Source: an uncultured Methylococcales bacterium
Lineage (GTDB): Bacteria > Pseudomonadota > Gammaproteobacteria > Methylococcales > Methylomonadaceae
Reading direction: 5' to 3'
Assembly (NCBI GenBank): GCA_913019935.1
Contig: CAJVZC010000001.1
Coordinates: 1 to 64,000 of the forward strand
DNA: 64,000 nucleotides
The translations under genes and the position numbers were made by a program. Shown here piece by piece: positions 1-8,387 of the stretch. Every line of letters begins with the position of its first letter. The first letter of the stretch is position 1. The notes beneath the pieces were generated by a model that saw only the letters and a program-made list of their open reading frames with translations, had not been told where the DNA came from and ran no database searches.

Positions 1-2
1 AC

Positions 3-599
3 AAAGTGGGCATGGAACTTTTTATGGCCGGGGATTATTTTGGCTTTATCGAGTGGCTTAAAGAACAAGATAAAAAAATATTTGTTGATTTAAAATTCTT
101 CGACGTCCCCGCGACCGTCGGCCGTGCGATTAAGGCTTTAAGCCAGCGCGGCGTTGATCTGGCCACCATTCACGGCAACGATGCCATTATGGAAGCGGCC
201 GCTCGCGACAAAGGCGACCTTAAGGTCTTAGCCGTTACCGCACTGACCAGCCTTGACCGTGGTGATTTAGATGACTTAGGATTTCAGTGCGACATTAAAG
301 ACCTCGTACTATCAAGAGCACGCCGGGCCTTAGCCATCGGTTGCGACGGTATTGTCTCATCCGGTCTTGAAGCGCCAATGATTCGTAAAGAAATTGACCA
401 CCGATTACTGGTGATTACGCCTGGTATTCGCCCGGTGGATAACCGGCTGGACGATGATCAAAAGCGAGTGGTCAGTGTTGAACAAGCCTTTCAAAATGGT
501 GCCGATTACATTGTCGTAGGGCGCCCGATTCGAGATGCCCAAAACCCAAAAGCAATGGCCCTCAAGATTCAAGGCCAAATTGCCAGCCAATTTAGTTGA
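3..599 (+). CDS. pyrF: Orotidine 5'-phosphate decarboxylase, 5' truncated by window edge
   Basis: Catalyses decarboxylation of OMP to UMP, the last step of de novo pyrimidine synthesis, in the cytoplasm. The reading frame is open at the left edge; the GTG at base 6 is an internal valine (KVGMELF context, as in the family) and not a start. The visible part is about 199 residues against about 240 for the family, so some 40 N-terminal residues are missing. The catalytic D-x-K-x-x-D motif is seen as DLKFFD about 28 residues in, followed by the phosphate-binding ITPGIRP and GADYIVVGRPI segments near the C terminus. A strong symmetrical hairpin follows and ends transcription towards the convergent receptor gene. 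Identification is secure. Confidence 0.96.
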   Translation, partial: KVGMELFMAGDYFGFIEWLKEQDKKIFVDLKFFDVPATVGRAIKALSQRGVDLATIHGNDAIMEAAARDKGDLKVLAVTALTSLDRGDLDDLGFQCDIKDLVLSRARRALAIGCDGIVSSGLEAPMIRKEIDHRLLVITPGIRPVDNRLDDDQKRVVSVEQAFQNGADYIVVGRPIRDAQNPKAMALKIQGQIASQFS

Positions 600-626
600 A
601 CATTTTACCCCTTTATTTTCAGGCAT

Positions 627-655
627 AAAAAAACGCCGCTATTGCGGCGTTTTTT
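627..655. terminator. Bidirectional rho-independent terminator between pyrF and the TonB receptor gene
   Basis: A 7-bp stem (ACGCCGC / GCGGCGT) with a TATT loop is flanked by an A-run on the left and a T-run on the right, so it can terminate both pyrF and the convergent receptor gene. Confidence 0.9.
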
Positions 656-687
656 CAGTTTCGCCCCAAAAAAGGGTTAACTAGTCT

Positions 688-2718
688 TTACCAAGAGTAT
701 CCCAGCGTTGCATACATATTACGACCCGGCAAGAAATTACGCTGAGCAGTTACATCATGATTTTGATAACCACCTAAGTGATTATAACGCTGTTCATCTA
801 AGACGTTTTCAATACCCGTTGCAATCACAAGCCCTCTATACGGCTCGTATTGACCCCTAAGATTTAACTGCATATAACCCTTAGTACTTTGCTCATCGTT
901 ATAACCAGCAACATCACCTTGGTCGGCAACAAACACACCCTCCATTGAAGTTGACCAGTTCGACTCTTCATAGGTTAATTGCAAACGACCATTTAATGGT
1001 GCGATTCGGTACAGATCATCGTCACCATTCAGGTCATTTATGCGCATACCACGCACATAATTCACACTGGCATCCGTTCGAAGATTTTCGGTAAAGCGGT
1101 AACCGGCCTCTAACTCAGCACCAAAGAACTGAGCGTCTGTATTATCCCATTTTAAATCAGCATTACCTGCACCAACAGCTTGTCCCATAATGTAGTTTTC
1201 AACATAGTGGTAAAAAACAGCTGGCGTAACATAGGCGTTGGCAGTATGCCAATCTAAAGCAAAGTCAGCTTGGTAAGCCGTTTCAACATCTAGCCCTAAG
1301 TCCCCCATATAGGTTTTACCATCAGCAAAACCCGCATTAGCCTTACTTGCGTTCCAAATATAGAGTTCCTGATAGGTTGGCGCACGATTTTTACGGGCCA
1401 CACCAACACTAACATCTAGCTCAGGGGCTGCTTGATACTGGAGTTCTGCAACTACATCAACCATACTGTAAGTTTTAGCTCTATCAAGTGCATTAAATGC
1501 ATTTTTATTTGCCATCGCAGACATTGAAGTTGTTGATACATCTCCTGCATCAGACCAAACATGCGTATAACGCGCACCTAACTCAACAGAGACAGCCTCT
1601 GAAACAGCACCAGTCCATTCTGTAAAAATACTATAGCGATCACGCTCAACTCTATTGAAAAAGTTTGTTGCCGTGCTCATAGGCATTCCACCCATCATCA
1701 TCTGCATAGTCGAATTAGCATCGTGATTGGCTTGGTCGCCATCAACACCAACAATTAACTCACCGTTATTAAACGGCATCGCTAAAGCCATACTTAAGCC
1801 TCCGGCTTCTACTTTAGTCCTATTAGTCATCGGCATCATGGTCGTACGTAAAACATTGTTCGACATTAAATGACGCATTTTTTGGTAGAAAACATCAGTT
1901 TTCAATGAAATATCATGACCCAGATCCCAGTCATGATGCATGTCCCACATACCGCCTCTGACATAGTCAATATCCATTGGCAATGCCGGTGTGCCTGTTA
2001 CGCCCTGGTCGGTATTGCTGTAATTAAGGCCAAATTCGTGCCCATCGCGCTGGTAACCATAACCGCCTGAAAAAGCATTACGGTCATATTCGGTATTAGC
2101 TTGTTCGGTACCGTCTTTAACAGTGTAATCACCGCCTTTTTCTTGCGAACCTGACAAGTGAAGTTTATGATTTTTATTGGCCACTGAACCCATTAAAGCA
2201 CCGACATAACCGTCATCCACCGAGCTGTAACCCATCGATCCGACACCATGGGTTTCAATACCTTCGCCTTCTGCAAATTGCCCCTTACGCGACTTAGCAT
2301 GCATAGAGCCGCCCATCGTTTCAATACCACTACTGACTGGCGCAATGCCTCTGTGAACCGTTAAACTTTCAGTGAGTGCGGCAGGGTAATGGCTCAACGG
2401 TGGATCCATACTGTTAGGCCCTGCCTCTTTAAGCGCTGAACTATCTATTGTTGTAGTAACCCGGTTACCAAACATACCACGATAAGCTGCAATACCCGTT
2501 AAAACACCGTTACGGTTAACGTTTGCTCCTGGCACCCGTTCTAATAAGGAAGCGGTATCCTTTAAGCCGGTGTTATCAGGTGCTGTTGAAAAAGAACCTG
2601 CGCGAGTAACGCTGCCTTCAATCACCAAGCTTGGAAGTTGTTCGTGTTCTGCAACAGCAGTACCGGTTACCACAGAAACACCTAAAATACAGACGGCATA
2701 TTTTAAAATCATTTTCAT
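688..2718 (-). CDS. TonB-dependent outer-membrane receptor, copper-receptor (OprC/NosA) type
   Basis: A 676-residue outer-membrane gated channel, presumably importing a metal or metal complex with TonB-ExbBD energy. Residues 1-23 form a signal peptide ending AVA; a TonB-box-like LVIEG lies near 31, the plug domain runs to about 150, and the barrel ends in an aromatic residue (GYSW). The plug holds PNSMDPP (about 101-107), which as I recall is characteristic of OprC/NosA copper receptors, and GGDYTVKDG follows in the first strands. Methionine clusters (TTMMPM, MQMMMGGMPM) occur in predicted extracellular loops and would suit Cu(I). The start is ATG with AAGGGA about 8 nt upstream. Five 10-bp repeats lie 33-83 bp upstream. 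Substrate is inferred; another metal or a siderophore is possible. Confidence 0.82.
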   Translation of the reverse strand: MKMILKYAVCILGVSVVTGTAVAEHEQLPSLVIEGSVTRAGSFSTAPDNTGLKDTASLLERVPGANVNRNGVLTGIAAYRGMFGNRVTTTIDSSALKEAGPNSMDPPLSHYPAALTESLTVHRGIAPVSSGIETMGGSMHAKSRKGQFAEGEGIETHGVGSMGYSSVDDGYVGALMGSVANKNHKLHLSGSQEKGGDYTVKDGTEQANTEYDRNAFSGGYGYQRDGHEFGLNYSNTDQGVTGTPALPMDIDYVRGGMWDMHHDWDLGHDISLKTDVFYQKMRHLMSNNVLRTTMMPMTNRTKVEAGGLSMALAMPFNNGELIVGVDGDQANHDANSTMQMMMGGMPMSTATNFFNRVERDRYSIFTEWTGAVSEAVSVELGARYTHVWSDAGDVSTTSMSAMANKNAFNALDRAKTYSMVDVVAELQYQAAPELDVSVGVARKNRAPTYQELYIWNASKANAGFADGKTYMGDLGLDVETAYQADFALDWHTANAYVTPAVFYHYVENYIMGQAVGAGNADLKWDNTDAQFFGAELEAGYRFTENLRTDASVNYVRGMRINDLNGDDDLYRIAPLNGRLQLTYEESNWSTSMEGVFVADQGDVAGYNDEQSTKGYMQLNLRGQYEPYRGLVIATGIENVLDEQRYNHLGGYQNHDVTAQRNFLPGRNMYATLGYSW

Positions 2719-3028
2719 ATTAATCCCTTAATTCGTAGTTTTTGCACCACAAGAGTACAAAAAAGTGCAAAAAAGTGCAAAAAAGTGCAAAAAAGTGTAA
2801 AAACCAATACCCTACATGACATTTTAGTCCTTATTTATCTTAATCTTTTTAGAAAAATCTCCGTTAAAGGGCCTTTAAAAGCAGACTTTCTGTAACTAAA
2901 AAGCAACAAAATAACTTTTTGTCACTATTAATTGGATCAAATAACACAAAAATCAAATATAAGCCCTTTTCCTTTATTACACCCTATATATAGTTTTCCC
3001 ACCAAAAATATGGTACTTTCCACGCCTA
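2719..3028. promoter_or_regulatory. Divergent intergenic region between receptor gene and TauE-like gene
   Basis: About 310 bp of AT-rich DNA that must carry both divergent promoters. Its receptor-proximal part contains the 10-bp tandem repeat described separately. I found no convincing -35/-10 pair, and only a weak FNR-like half match near 2928-2940 (TTAAT then ATCAA with the wrong spacing). Confidence 0.45.
2751..2800. repeat. Five tandem 10-bp repeats (consensus AAAAGTGCAA) upstream of the receptor gene
   Basis: Units read AAGAGTACAA, then three perfect AAAAGTGCAA copies, then AAAAGTGTAA. An inverted copy, TTTTTGCAC at 2739-2747, sits immediately on the gene side and can pair with GTGCAAAAA. 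The array is 33-83 bp upstream of the receptor ATG, within promoter or leader distance. The 10-bp period equals about one helical turn, so each unit presents the same face. Confidence 0.9.
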
Positions 3029-3829
3029 ATGATTTTTGAACAATTACTTAACCCGCAATTTTGGAATGAACTGCTTTCACCTTTAGTAAATGCAGTACCT
3101 GAACACGCCCATCATTCTCGAACCTTAACTTCTGAATTTACCCATTCATACTTTGTTGCATTTGTTATGGGATTATTCAGTAGCATGCACTGCTTGGGCA
3201 TGTGCGGGTCAATTATCGGCACCTTAACTCTCAGCCTTGACACCCATATACGCCAAAAGAAAGCTCGATTAATGCCTTATGTGTTTACCTATAATGTCGG
3301 CCGAATTTCCAGCTATGCATTAGCAGGGCTTCTTGTTGGCCTGATCGAGTCCATACTCACGACGCCTTTAGGGGAGGGGCATGGTCACCGCTACTTACAA
3401 ATCTTTTCGGCTATTATTATGGCCGGTGCAGGCCTTCATATCGCCGGTCTGTTTCCACGTTTTGCTTACCTTGAAAAAATAGGTATTGCACTCTGGCGCA
3501 CACTACAACCCATTGCACATCGGTTTATCCCGGTCAAAACCTTGTCGCAATCTTTATTTTTCGGCATGATTTGGGGCTGGCTACCGTGCGGTTTAGTCTA
3601 TACCGCGCTCGCCTTGGCGGCCACCACGGGCGATATCGCCCGTAGTGGCCTTACGATGCTAGCATTTGGAATTGGGACTTTACCTGCAGTCTTTAGCGTG
3701 GGTATAATTACTAGTCTTATGACGCGACTTTCTCGGATGAAAGTATTTCGCTTGTTTGCGGGATTATTACTCATTGTACTGGCTGCTTTTGCTGTGCAAC
3801 CAGAACTTATCCCACTCAAAATGCACTAA
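3029..3829 (+). CDS. TauE/SafE-UreH-like integral membrane protein with MHCxGMCG motif
   Basis: A 266-residue polytopic membrane protein of the COG2836/UreH_2 type, often annotated as sulfite exporter and often found near copper or cbb3-oxidase genes. About six hydrophobic segments are visible. The first membrane segment carries MHCLGMCG (53-60) and a later one WLPCG (184-188); the Cys/Met/His residues would suit a transition-metal site in the membrane. A histidine-rich stretch (PEHAHH) precedes the first segment, and GEGHGHR lies in a loop. The ATG at 3029 has no clear ribosome site, so the start is uncertain and an internal start before the first membrane segment is possible. Its neighbour is the divergent copper-type receptor, which favours a metal role over sulfite export (inference). 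Confidence 0.75.
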   Translation: MIFEQLLNPQFWNELLSPLVNAVPEHAHHSRTLTSEFTHSYFVAFVMGLFSSMHCLGMCGSIIGTLTLSLDTHIRQKKARLMPYVFTYNVGRISSYALAGLLVGLIESILTTPLGEGHGHRYLQIFSAIIMAGAGLHIAGLFPRFAYLEKIGIALWRTLQPIAHRFIPVKTLSQSLFFGMIWGWLPCGLVYTALALAATTGDIARSGLTMLAFGIGTLPAVFSVGIITSLMTRLSRMKVFRLFAGLLLIVLAAFAVQPELIPLKMH

Positions 3830-3893
3830 ATTTAAGAAACTAGTTACATTGAAATAGTTCAGATAACTAAAAAAGAAAAACAATAAAAACGTT

Positions 3894-4853
3894 ATGAATA
3901 AATTTACACATATTATTGGTAAATCACCGGCACTGGAAAGTGTTGTTCGTAGTGCGCAAATGATTGCTTTTAGCGATGTTGGCATTCTAATTAAAGGACC
4001 TACAGGCACCGGTAAAGAAATCTTAGCCACCGCGATCCAACAAAGCGGCCCGCGTGCAGAACAGCCTTTTATTAAACTAAATTGCGCCGCGCTCCCTGAA
4101 GGGATTGTTGAATCTGAACTTTTTGGTCACAAAAAAGGTGCTTTTTCCGGTGCTGACACCGATAAAAAAGGCCTACTACAAGCAGCCAACCAAGGCACTT
4201 TGTTTCTTGATGAAATTGACTCATTAGCGCTATCTGTTCAGGCAAAATTATTACGCTTTTTAGAAAGCGGCGAATGCTTGCCGGTCGGTAGCACCCAAGC
4301 ACTTTCCTTAGATGTTCGCGTCATTTCTGCTACTAATTCCGACCTCGATGACAAAATAACCCAAGGGCTTTTTAGATCTGACCTGTATTTTCGCCTCAAT
4401 GTTGTCCCTTTAGAACTCCCTGCGCTTAATCAGCGCACCGAAGATATTGATGCTTTATGCGCTTTTTACTTAAAAAAGTTCGCCACACAATACGGCGTAC
4501 AGGCAGCTAAATTCAGTACCCTCAGCTTAAAACAATTACGAGGGTATTCATGGCCAGGAAACATTCGTGAACTTAAAAATCTTTGTGAGCGCATCAGCGT
4601 GCTATTACCGGGACAGACACTCGAACCAGAAAACCTCCCGAAAGAGTTTGTTAGCCAACTAACGACCCAAAACAAAGGCGGTATTTCTGTTTTACCTGAA
4701 GCCGGTATCAACCTTGATGCACTAGAAGCTGATCTTATTCATCAAGCCTTATCGCGAACCAATGGTAATCGCAGTAAATCGGCACGCCTACTCGGCATCA
4801 GTCGCGACACCTTACTGTACCGTATTCAAAAACACGCCCTCGGCACGCGCTAG
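3894..4853 (+). CDS. Sigma-54-dependent transcriptional activator lacking an N-terminal sensory domain
   Basis: A 319-residue bacterial enhancer-binding protein made only of the AAA+ sigma-54 interaction domain and a Fis-type DNA-binding domain. Seen: Walker A GPTGTGKE (35-42), the sigma-54 contact loop as GAFSGA (82-87; the usual form is GAFTGA), Walker B GTLFLDE (101-107), the arginine-finger region RSDLYFRLNV (161-170), WPGNIRELKN, and a C-terminal HTH with NRSKSARLLGISRDTLLYRI. There is no receiver, GAF or PAS domain; the protein begins about 10 residues before the AAA+ core, as in PspF. Control must therefore come from a partner protein or from its own expression. The target is unknown; the flanking metal-type genes are candidates. 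A terminator follows. Confidence 0.9.
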   Translation: MNKFTHIIGKSPALESVVRSAQMIAFSDVGILIKGPTGTGKEILATAIQQSGPRAEQPFIKLNCAALPEGIVESELFGHKKGAFSGADTDKKGLLQAANQGTLFLDEIDSLALSVQAKLLRFLESGECLPVGSTQALSLDVRVISATNSDLDDKITQGLFRSDLYFRLNVVPLELPALNQRTEDIDALCAFYLKKFATQYGVQAAKFSTLSLKQLRGYSWPGNIRELKNLCERISVLLPGQTLEPENLPKEFVSQLTTQNKGGISVLPEAGINLDALEADLIHQALSRTNGNRSKSARLLGISRDTLLYRIQKHALGTR

Positions 4854-4882
4854 CTCGCTGACCTATCCTAAAAAAATTAAAG

Positions 4883-4912
4883 TGTCAGGCTAAAAGGCCT
4901 GACATCTTTATT
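4883..4912. terminator. Hairpin terminator between sigma-54 activator and pdxJ
   Basis: An 8-bp stem TGTCAGGC / GCCTGACA (4883-4890 with 4897-4904) with a 6-nt loop. It is followed by a T-rich stretch rightwards and, read leftwards, by an A-rich run that becomes a U-run. It can serve both convergent transcripts. Confidence 0.75.
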
Positions 4913-4928
4913 ACTATTCCTGAAAGGA

Positions 4929-5666
4929 TCACAAGCGACTAGCCCGCATTAAAGTCTTCATTTCTCTAACCGCTTCCGGCAACCCGCTAAGCACTGCTCG
5001 AGCGATAATGGCATGGCCAATATTCAACTCAATCACTTCAGGAATTTTAGCGATTGCCTCAACATTGTGATACGTCAACCCATGCCCTGCATTCACTTGT
5101 AAGCCTTGACTAAAAGCATAAGCTGCTGCCTTTTTAATCCGCTGCAATTCAACACCCTGCTCACCAATTGTTTTAGCATCGGCATAAGTACCGGTGTGTA
5201 ATTCAATCACCGGTGCACCGGCTTCAACAGCAGCATCAATTTGTAACTTATCTGGATCAATAAATAAGGATACCTCTGTATTGATCGTTGCTAACTGCTG
5301 ACAAGCCGCTTTAATTTTGGGTAGCGCCGCGTTAACATCTAACCCGCCTTCAGTGGTTAACTCCGCTCTTTTCTCAGGGACCAAGCAACAGGCCTGTGGC
5401 TGCACATCCATGGCTATTTTTACCATTTCATCAGTAACCGCCATTTCTAAGTTTAACCGCGTGTGAATCATACTTTTCAGCAGATAAATATCACGGTCTT
5501 GAATATGACGGCGATCCTCCCGAAGGTGCGCCGTTATACTGTCAGCACCGGCCTTCTCAGCCATCAACGCCGCTTCAATAGGCTCAGGATAAGTGGTTCC
5601 TCGTGCTTGCCGTAGCGTTGCGACATGATCAATATTAACGCCTAATAAAATAACTGATTGCTCCAT
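4929..5666 (-). CDS. pdxJ: Pyridoxine 5'-phosphate synthase
   Basis: Condenses 1-deoxy-xylulose 5-phosphate with 3-amino-2-oxopropyl phosphate to make pyridoxine 5'-phosphate, the ring-closing step of vitamin B6 synthesis. At 245 residues it has the family's normal length. The TIM-barrel signature [13 protein letters not shown] (from about residue 10), [25 protein letters not shown] and NAGHGLTY are all present. It is the last gene of the leftward rpoE-to-pdxJ operon, 23 bp after recO, and follows the recO-pdxJ order seen in enterics. The start has AAGG upstream. Confidence 0.97.
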   Translation of the reverse strand: MEQSVILLGVNIDHVATLRQARGTTYPEPIEAALMAEKAGADSITAHLREDRRHIQDRDIYLLKSMIHTRLNLEMAVTDEMVKIAMDVQPQACCLVPEKRAELTTEGGLDVNAALPKIKAACQQLATINTEVSLFIDPDKLQIDAAVEAGAPVIELHTGTYADAKTIGEQGVELQRIKKAAAYAFSQGLQVNAGHGLTYHNVEAIAKIPEVIELNIGHAIIARAVLSGLPEAVREMKTLMRASRL

Positions 5667-5689
5667 CTTTTAACCTTTTATAATCCTAC

Positions 5690-6412
5690 TTAACAGCTTG
5701 CCTCCGACTGCTGTCGGACAAACTGACCCATTAACACGCGGCTTTTAAGCTCTCGACCTTGTAAATGAAAATCAATGAGTTGGCGCATCAATTGCTTAGC
5801 CTCTTTTCTAACCTGCTCATCACTTAATGTTTTTTTCCGTAAGGCAATCAGGCTTTTACCTGAAAAACCTTGCCCTGTTGTTTGCACGGGGCCTTGTTCT
5901 CTTACGTATTCGTAGCGCTTATCCGGATCAATAGGTTGCTCTGTCACCGAATCATTTTCTAATTGCAAACCGTACCCTAAATTTTCCAGTAAGGTTAGTT
6001 CAAAAATACGCAGAACCGACTCTACAGAACTTGCCGATTCCAGCTGAACAAGACACTGCCGATAGTCTTCAAACACGTCAGGATGAGCATCCCGTTTTTG
6101 TAAAAAACAATTCAAGAGTTCATTTAAATAAAAACCACAATAAAGCCTCATTCCCGTCAATGTAACACCCTGGGAAAGTAGTGTTGCTCCGGTTAATGTT
6201 TTTAATTCGGAACGTCCCGTAAAAGAAAGCTCCAAAAGCTGAAAACATTGTAAAACACCGGCCCATTTTGAATTTTTTTTACGCACTCCCTTAGCCACCA
6301 TAGTGATCATGCCGTAATCACAGGTAAACACATCAACTAAAAGACTTGTCTCGCGATATTTTCGAGTATGTAAAACAAAAGCAGTCTGCGAAAAAACAGC
6401 ATGACTACTCAT
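5690..6412 (-). CDS. recO: DNA repair protein RecO
   Basis: A 240-residue recombination mediator that anneals strands and helps load RecA with RecF/RecR. The N-terminal OB-fold begins with QTAFVLHTRKYRETSLLVDVF and continues with GMITMVAKGVRKKNSKWAG; the helical C-terminal domain includes LFCGFYLNEL-like LYCGFYLNELL. It overlaps the 3' end of era by 8 bp, showing translational coupling in the operon. Confidence 0.95.
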   Translation of the reverse strand: MSSHAVFSQTAFVLHTRKYRETSLLVDVFTCDYGMITMVAKGVRKKNSKWAGVLQCFQLLELSFTGRSELKTLTGATLLSQGVTLTGMRLYCGFYLNELLNCFLQKRDAHPDVFEDYRQCLVQLESASSVESVLRIFELTLLENLGYGLQLENDSVTEQPIDPDKRYEYVREQGPVQTTGQGFSGKSLIALRKKTLSDEQVRKEAKQLMRQLIDFHLQGRELKSRVLMGQFVRQQSEASC

Positions 6413-7286
6413 TAAACCCCAAACTATTTAAAGCACGCTCATTATTCGCCCACCCTTTTTTTACTTTAACCCAAAGCTGCAAATAAACCTTGCTATCAAT
6501 TAACACCTCAATATCTTGGCGCGCATCGGTACCAATACTTTTCAATAAAGCACCTTGTTTACCAATCACAATGTTTTTCTGCGTATCTCTCTCAACCCAG
6601 ACAATGGCATAGATACGGGTAATCGCAGGCTTTTCTTCATAACGCTCGATTTCTACTGTTAACGCATGCGGTAATTCCTGCCCTAGACGCCTGATTAACT
6701 TTTCACGAATAATTTCCGCTGTTAAAAAACGCTCCGGACGATCGGTAATCTGATCTTCTGGATAAATCAACGCAGACGATGGCAACCGCTTCATAAGAAT
6801 TTGTTCTAATTGCGCTAAATTGTCACCTTTTAATGCCGATACAGGAATGATTTCTGCAAATGGATACTTCTTTCCCGCCTCAGCAAAGAAAGGTAGCATC
6901 GCCTGTTTATCCTTAACTCGGTCAACCTTGTTAACCGCTAAAATCACCGGTATCCCTGCACGGTGTAGCTTCTTGACAATCACATCGTCATACTCATGCC
7001 ACTCTAGACTGTCTATTAACCAAACCACTAAATCAACCCCAAGTAAAGAGGTATCCGCCGTGCGGTTAAGGTACCGATTCAGCGCCCGTTGTTCTCCATC
7101 ATGCATCCCGGGTGTATCGACAAAAATAGCTTGGCCCAAATCAGTTGTCTTAATCCCTAATATTTGGTGCCGTGTGGTTTGCGGTTTTCGTGAAGTAATA
7201 CTGATTTTTTGACCTAAAAGATGATTCATTAATGTCGACTTACCGACATTGGGGCGCCCAATGAGCGCAACATAACCACAATTCAT
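6405..7286 (-). CDS. era: GTPase Era
   Basis: An essential GTPase that binds the 3' end of 16S rRNA during 30S maturation. In 293 residues it has G1 GRPNVGKSTL (about 11-20), the switch region KPQTTRHQILGI, G3 VDTPGMH, G4 NKVD, G5 VSAL, and a C-terminal KH domain with VIGKQGALLKSIG. It overlaps rnc by 4 bp upstream and recO by 8 bp downstream, the standard rnc-era-recO arrangement. Confidence 0.98.
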   Translation of the reverse strand: MNCGYVALIGRPNVGKSTLMNHLLGQKISITSRKPQTTRHQILGIKTTDLGQAIFVDTPGMHDGEQRALNRYLNRTADTSLLGVDLVVWLIDSLEWHEYDDVIVKKLHRAGIPVILAVNKVDRVKDKQAMLPFFAEAGKKYPFAEIIPVSALKGDNLAQLEQILMKRLPSSALIYPEDQITDRPERFLTAEIIREKLIRRLGQELPHALTVEIERYEEKPAITRIYAIVWVERDTQKNIVIGKQGALLKSIGTDARQDIEVLIDSKVYLQLWVKVKKGWANNERALNSLGFNE

Positions 7287-7975
7287 AGCTGCATCCCTGT
7301 TGATTTTGAAATTCGCTTTAACATCTGTTCAGCCGCCTCTTGCTCGGCTTTCTTTCTTGATGCTCCCGCACCTGTGACAGGCTCTTCTATCATACAAACA
7401 CGGCATTCAATCGTAAAGTGTTTGACATGGGGCTGTCCAGATTCTGCCAACAATTGATAAACAGGCAATTCTAACTGCCGAGCTTGTAAATACTCCTGCA
7501 ACCGCGTTTTGGGATCTTTTTTCCAATTATCAGTACTTAACTGCGAAAGTCTTTCAGAAAAAATGCTTAAGACCCATTCTCGGCAAACTGTAAAACCCTG
7601 ATCTGTCAAAATAGCGCCCATAATTGATTCCACAGCATCAGACAGAATTGAATCACGCCGAAAACCACCACTTTTCAATTCACCTGAACCCATAATGAGA
7701 TAATCGCCCAAATGTAGTTCCCGGGCAATGTCCGCTAATGTCGTTTGATTAACAAGACTCGCCCTTAATCGACTCAAATCTCCTTCACTGGCCTGAGGAA
7801 ATTGCTTCCACAACGCATCCGCAATGACAAACCCTAAAATGGCATCACCTAAAAACTCTAGTCTTTCGTTATTCTTTTCTCCGGCACTACGGTGCGTTAA
7901 TGCAACATTAAAAATTGCAACATCATTAAACTCTAGTCCGAGCTTTTTTAATAAGACCCTAGGCTCTCTAGTCAA
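7283..7975 (-). CDS. rnc: Ribonuclease III
   Basis: A double-strand-specific endoribonuclease that processes rRNA and mRNA. At 230 residues it has the signature NERLEFLGDAILG near the N terminus, the second acidic cluster DAVESIMGAI, and a C-terminal double-stranded RNA-binding domain beginning with DPKTRLQEYLQ and ending in SRKKAEQEAAEQML. It overlaps era by 4 bp and the preceding DUF4845 gene by 4 bp. Confidence 0.98.
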   Translation of the reverse strand: MTREPRVLLKKLGLEFNDVAIFNVALTHRSAGEKNNERLEFLGDAILGFVIADALWKQFPQASEGDLSRLRASLVNQTTLADIARELHLGDYLIMGSGELKSGGFRRDSILSDAVESIMGAILTDQGFTVCREWVLSIFSERLSQLSTDNWKKDPKTRLQEYLQARQLELPVYQLLAESGQPHVKHFTIECRVCMIEEPVTGAGASRKKAEQEAAEQMLKRISKSTGMQL

Positions 7976-8349
7976 AAAACCACCTTTAAATTTTTAGCTT
8001 CAGAAAAACTAATTAAAACACTCAAGTTACCCACCATCGGCTTAACGACATCATAATCCACTTGTACATTTATCGAGGCCACTTTCTGCTCCAGTTTTAC
8101 ATCGCCAGGATGTACATAATCAATACTGTTTATTGAAAAATGCTTTGCTACAAAACGCTTTATTTCAACACTTGATCGTTGTGCTACCGGTTGCTCTCTC
8201 TCCAAGACATCAAGAACCGACTTCACCTGATAATGATTAAAATAAACCAATCCCACCTTAACGGTAAAAAAAGCTGTTACCGCTAACACTCCGACAATCA
8301 GCAATACACCCACAAAACTTAAACCCAACTGCTTTCTTTTTGATTCCAT
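7972..8349 (-). CDS. DUF4845 family single-pass membrane protein
   Basis: A 125-residue protein with a type-IV-pilin-like N terminus (QLGLSFVGVLLIVGVLAVTA) and one membrane segment near residues 8-28, followed by a periplasmic or cytoplasmic domain. Genes of this family commonly sit between lepB and rnc in gammaproteobacteria; their function is not known to me. I chose the ATG at 8349 because GGAG lies 6 nt upstream; a GTG four codons earlier (8361) is the longer alternative. The stop overlaps rnc by 4 bp. Confidence 0.85.
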   Translation of the reverse strand: MESKRKQLGLSFVGVLLIVGVLAVTAFFTVKVGLVYFNHYQVKSVLDVLEREQPVAQRSSVEIKRFVAKHFSINSIDYVHPGDVKLEQKVASINVQVDYDVVKPMVGNLSVLISFSEAKNLKVVF

Positions 8350-8387
8350 GCTTATCTCCACGCTTAACCCAGTGCGTTAAGCATAGT

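Noticed and set aside
2751..2800. CRISPR-like or sigma-54 promoter reading of the 10-bp repeats
   Set aside because: The units are contiguous with no spacers, so this is not CRISPR. TTGCAC repeats are 10 bp apart, whereas a -24/-12 promoter needs 11, and the -24 GG is absent.
2928..2940. FNR/Anr-like site in the divergent region
   Set aside because: TTAAT and ATCAA are separated by 3 nt, not 4, and one half-site is mismatched.
3029..3829. Calling the TauE-like gene a sulfite exporter
   Set aside because: The MHCxGMCG and WLPCG motifs and the neighbouring receptor fit the metal-linked UreH_2 branch better; there is no sulfur gene nearby.
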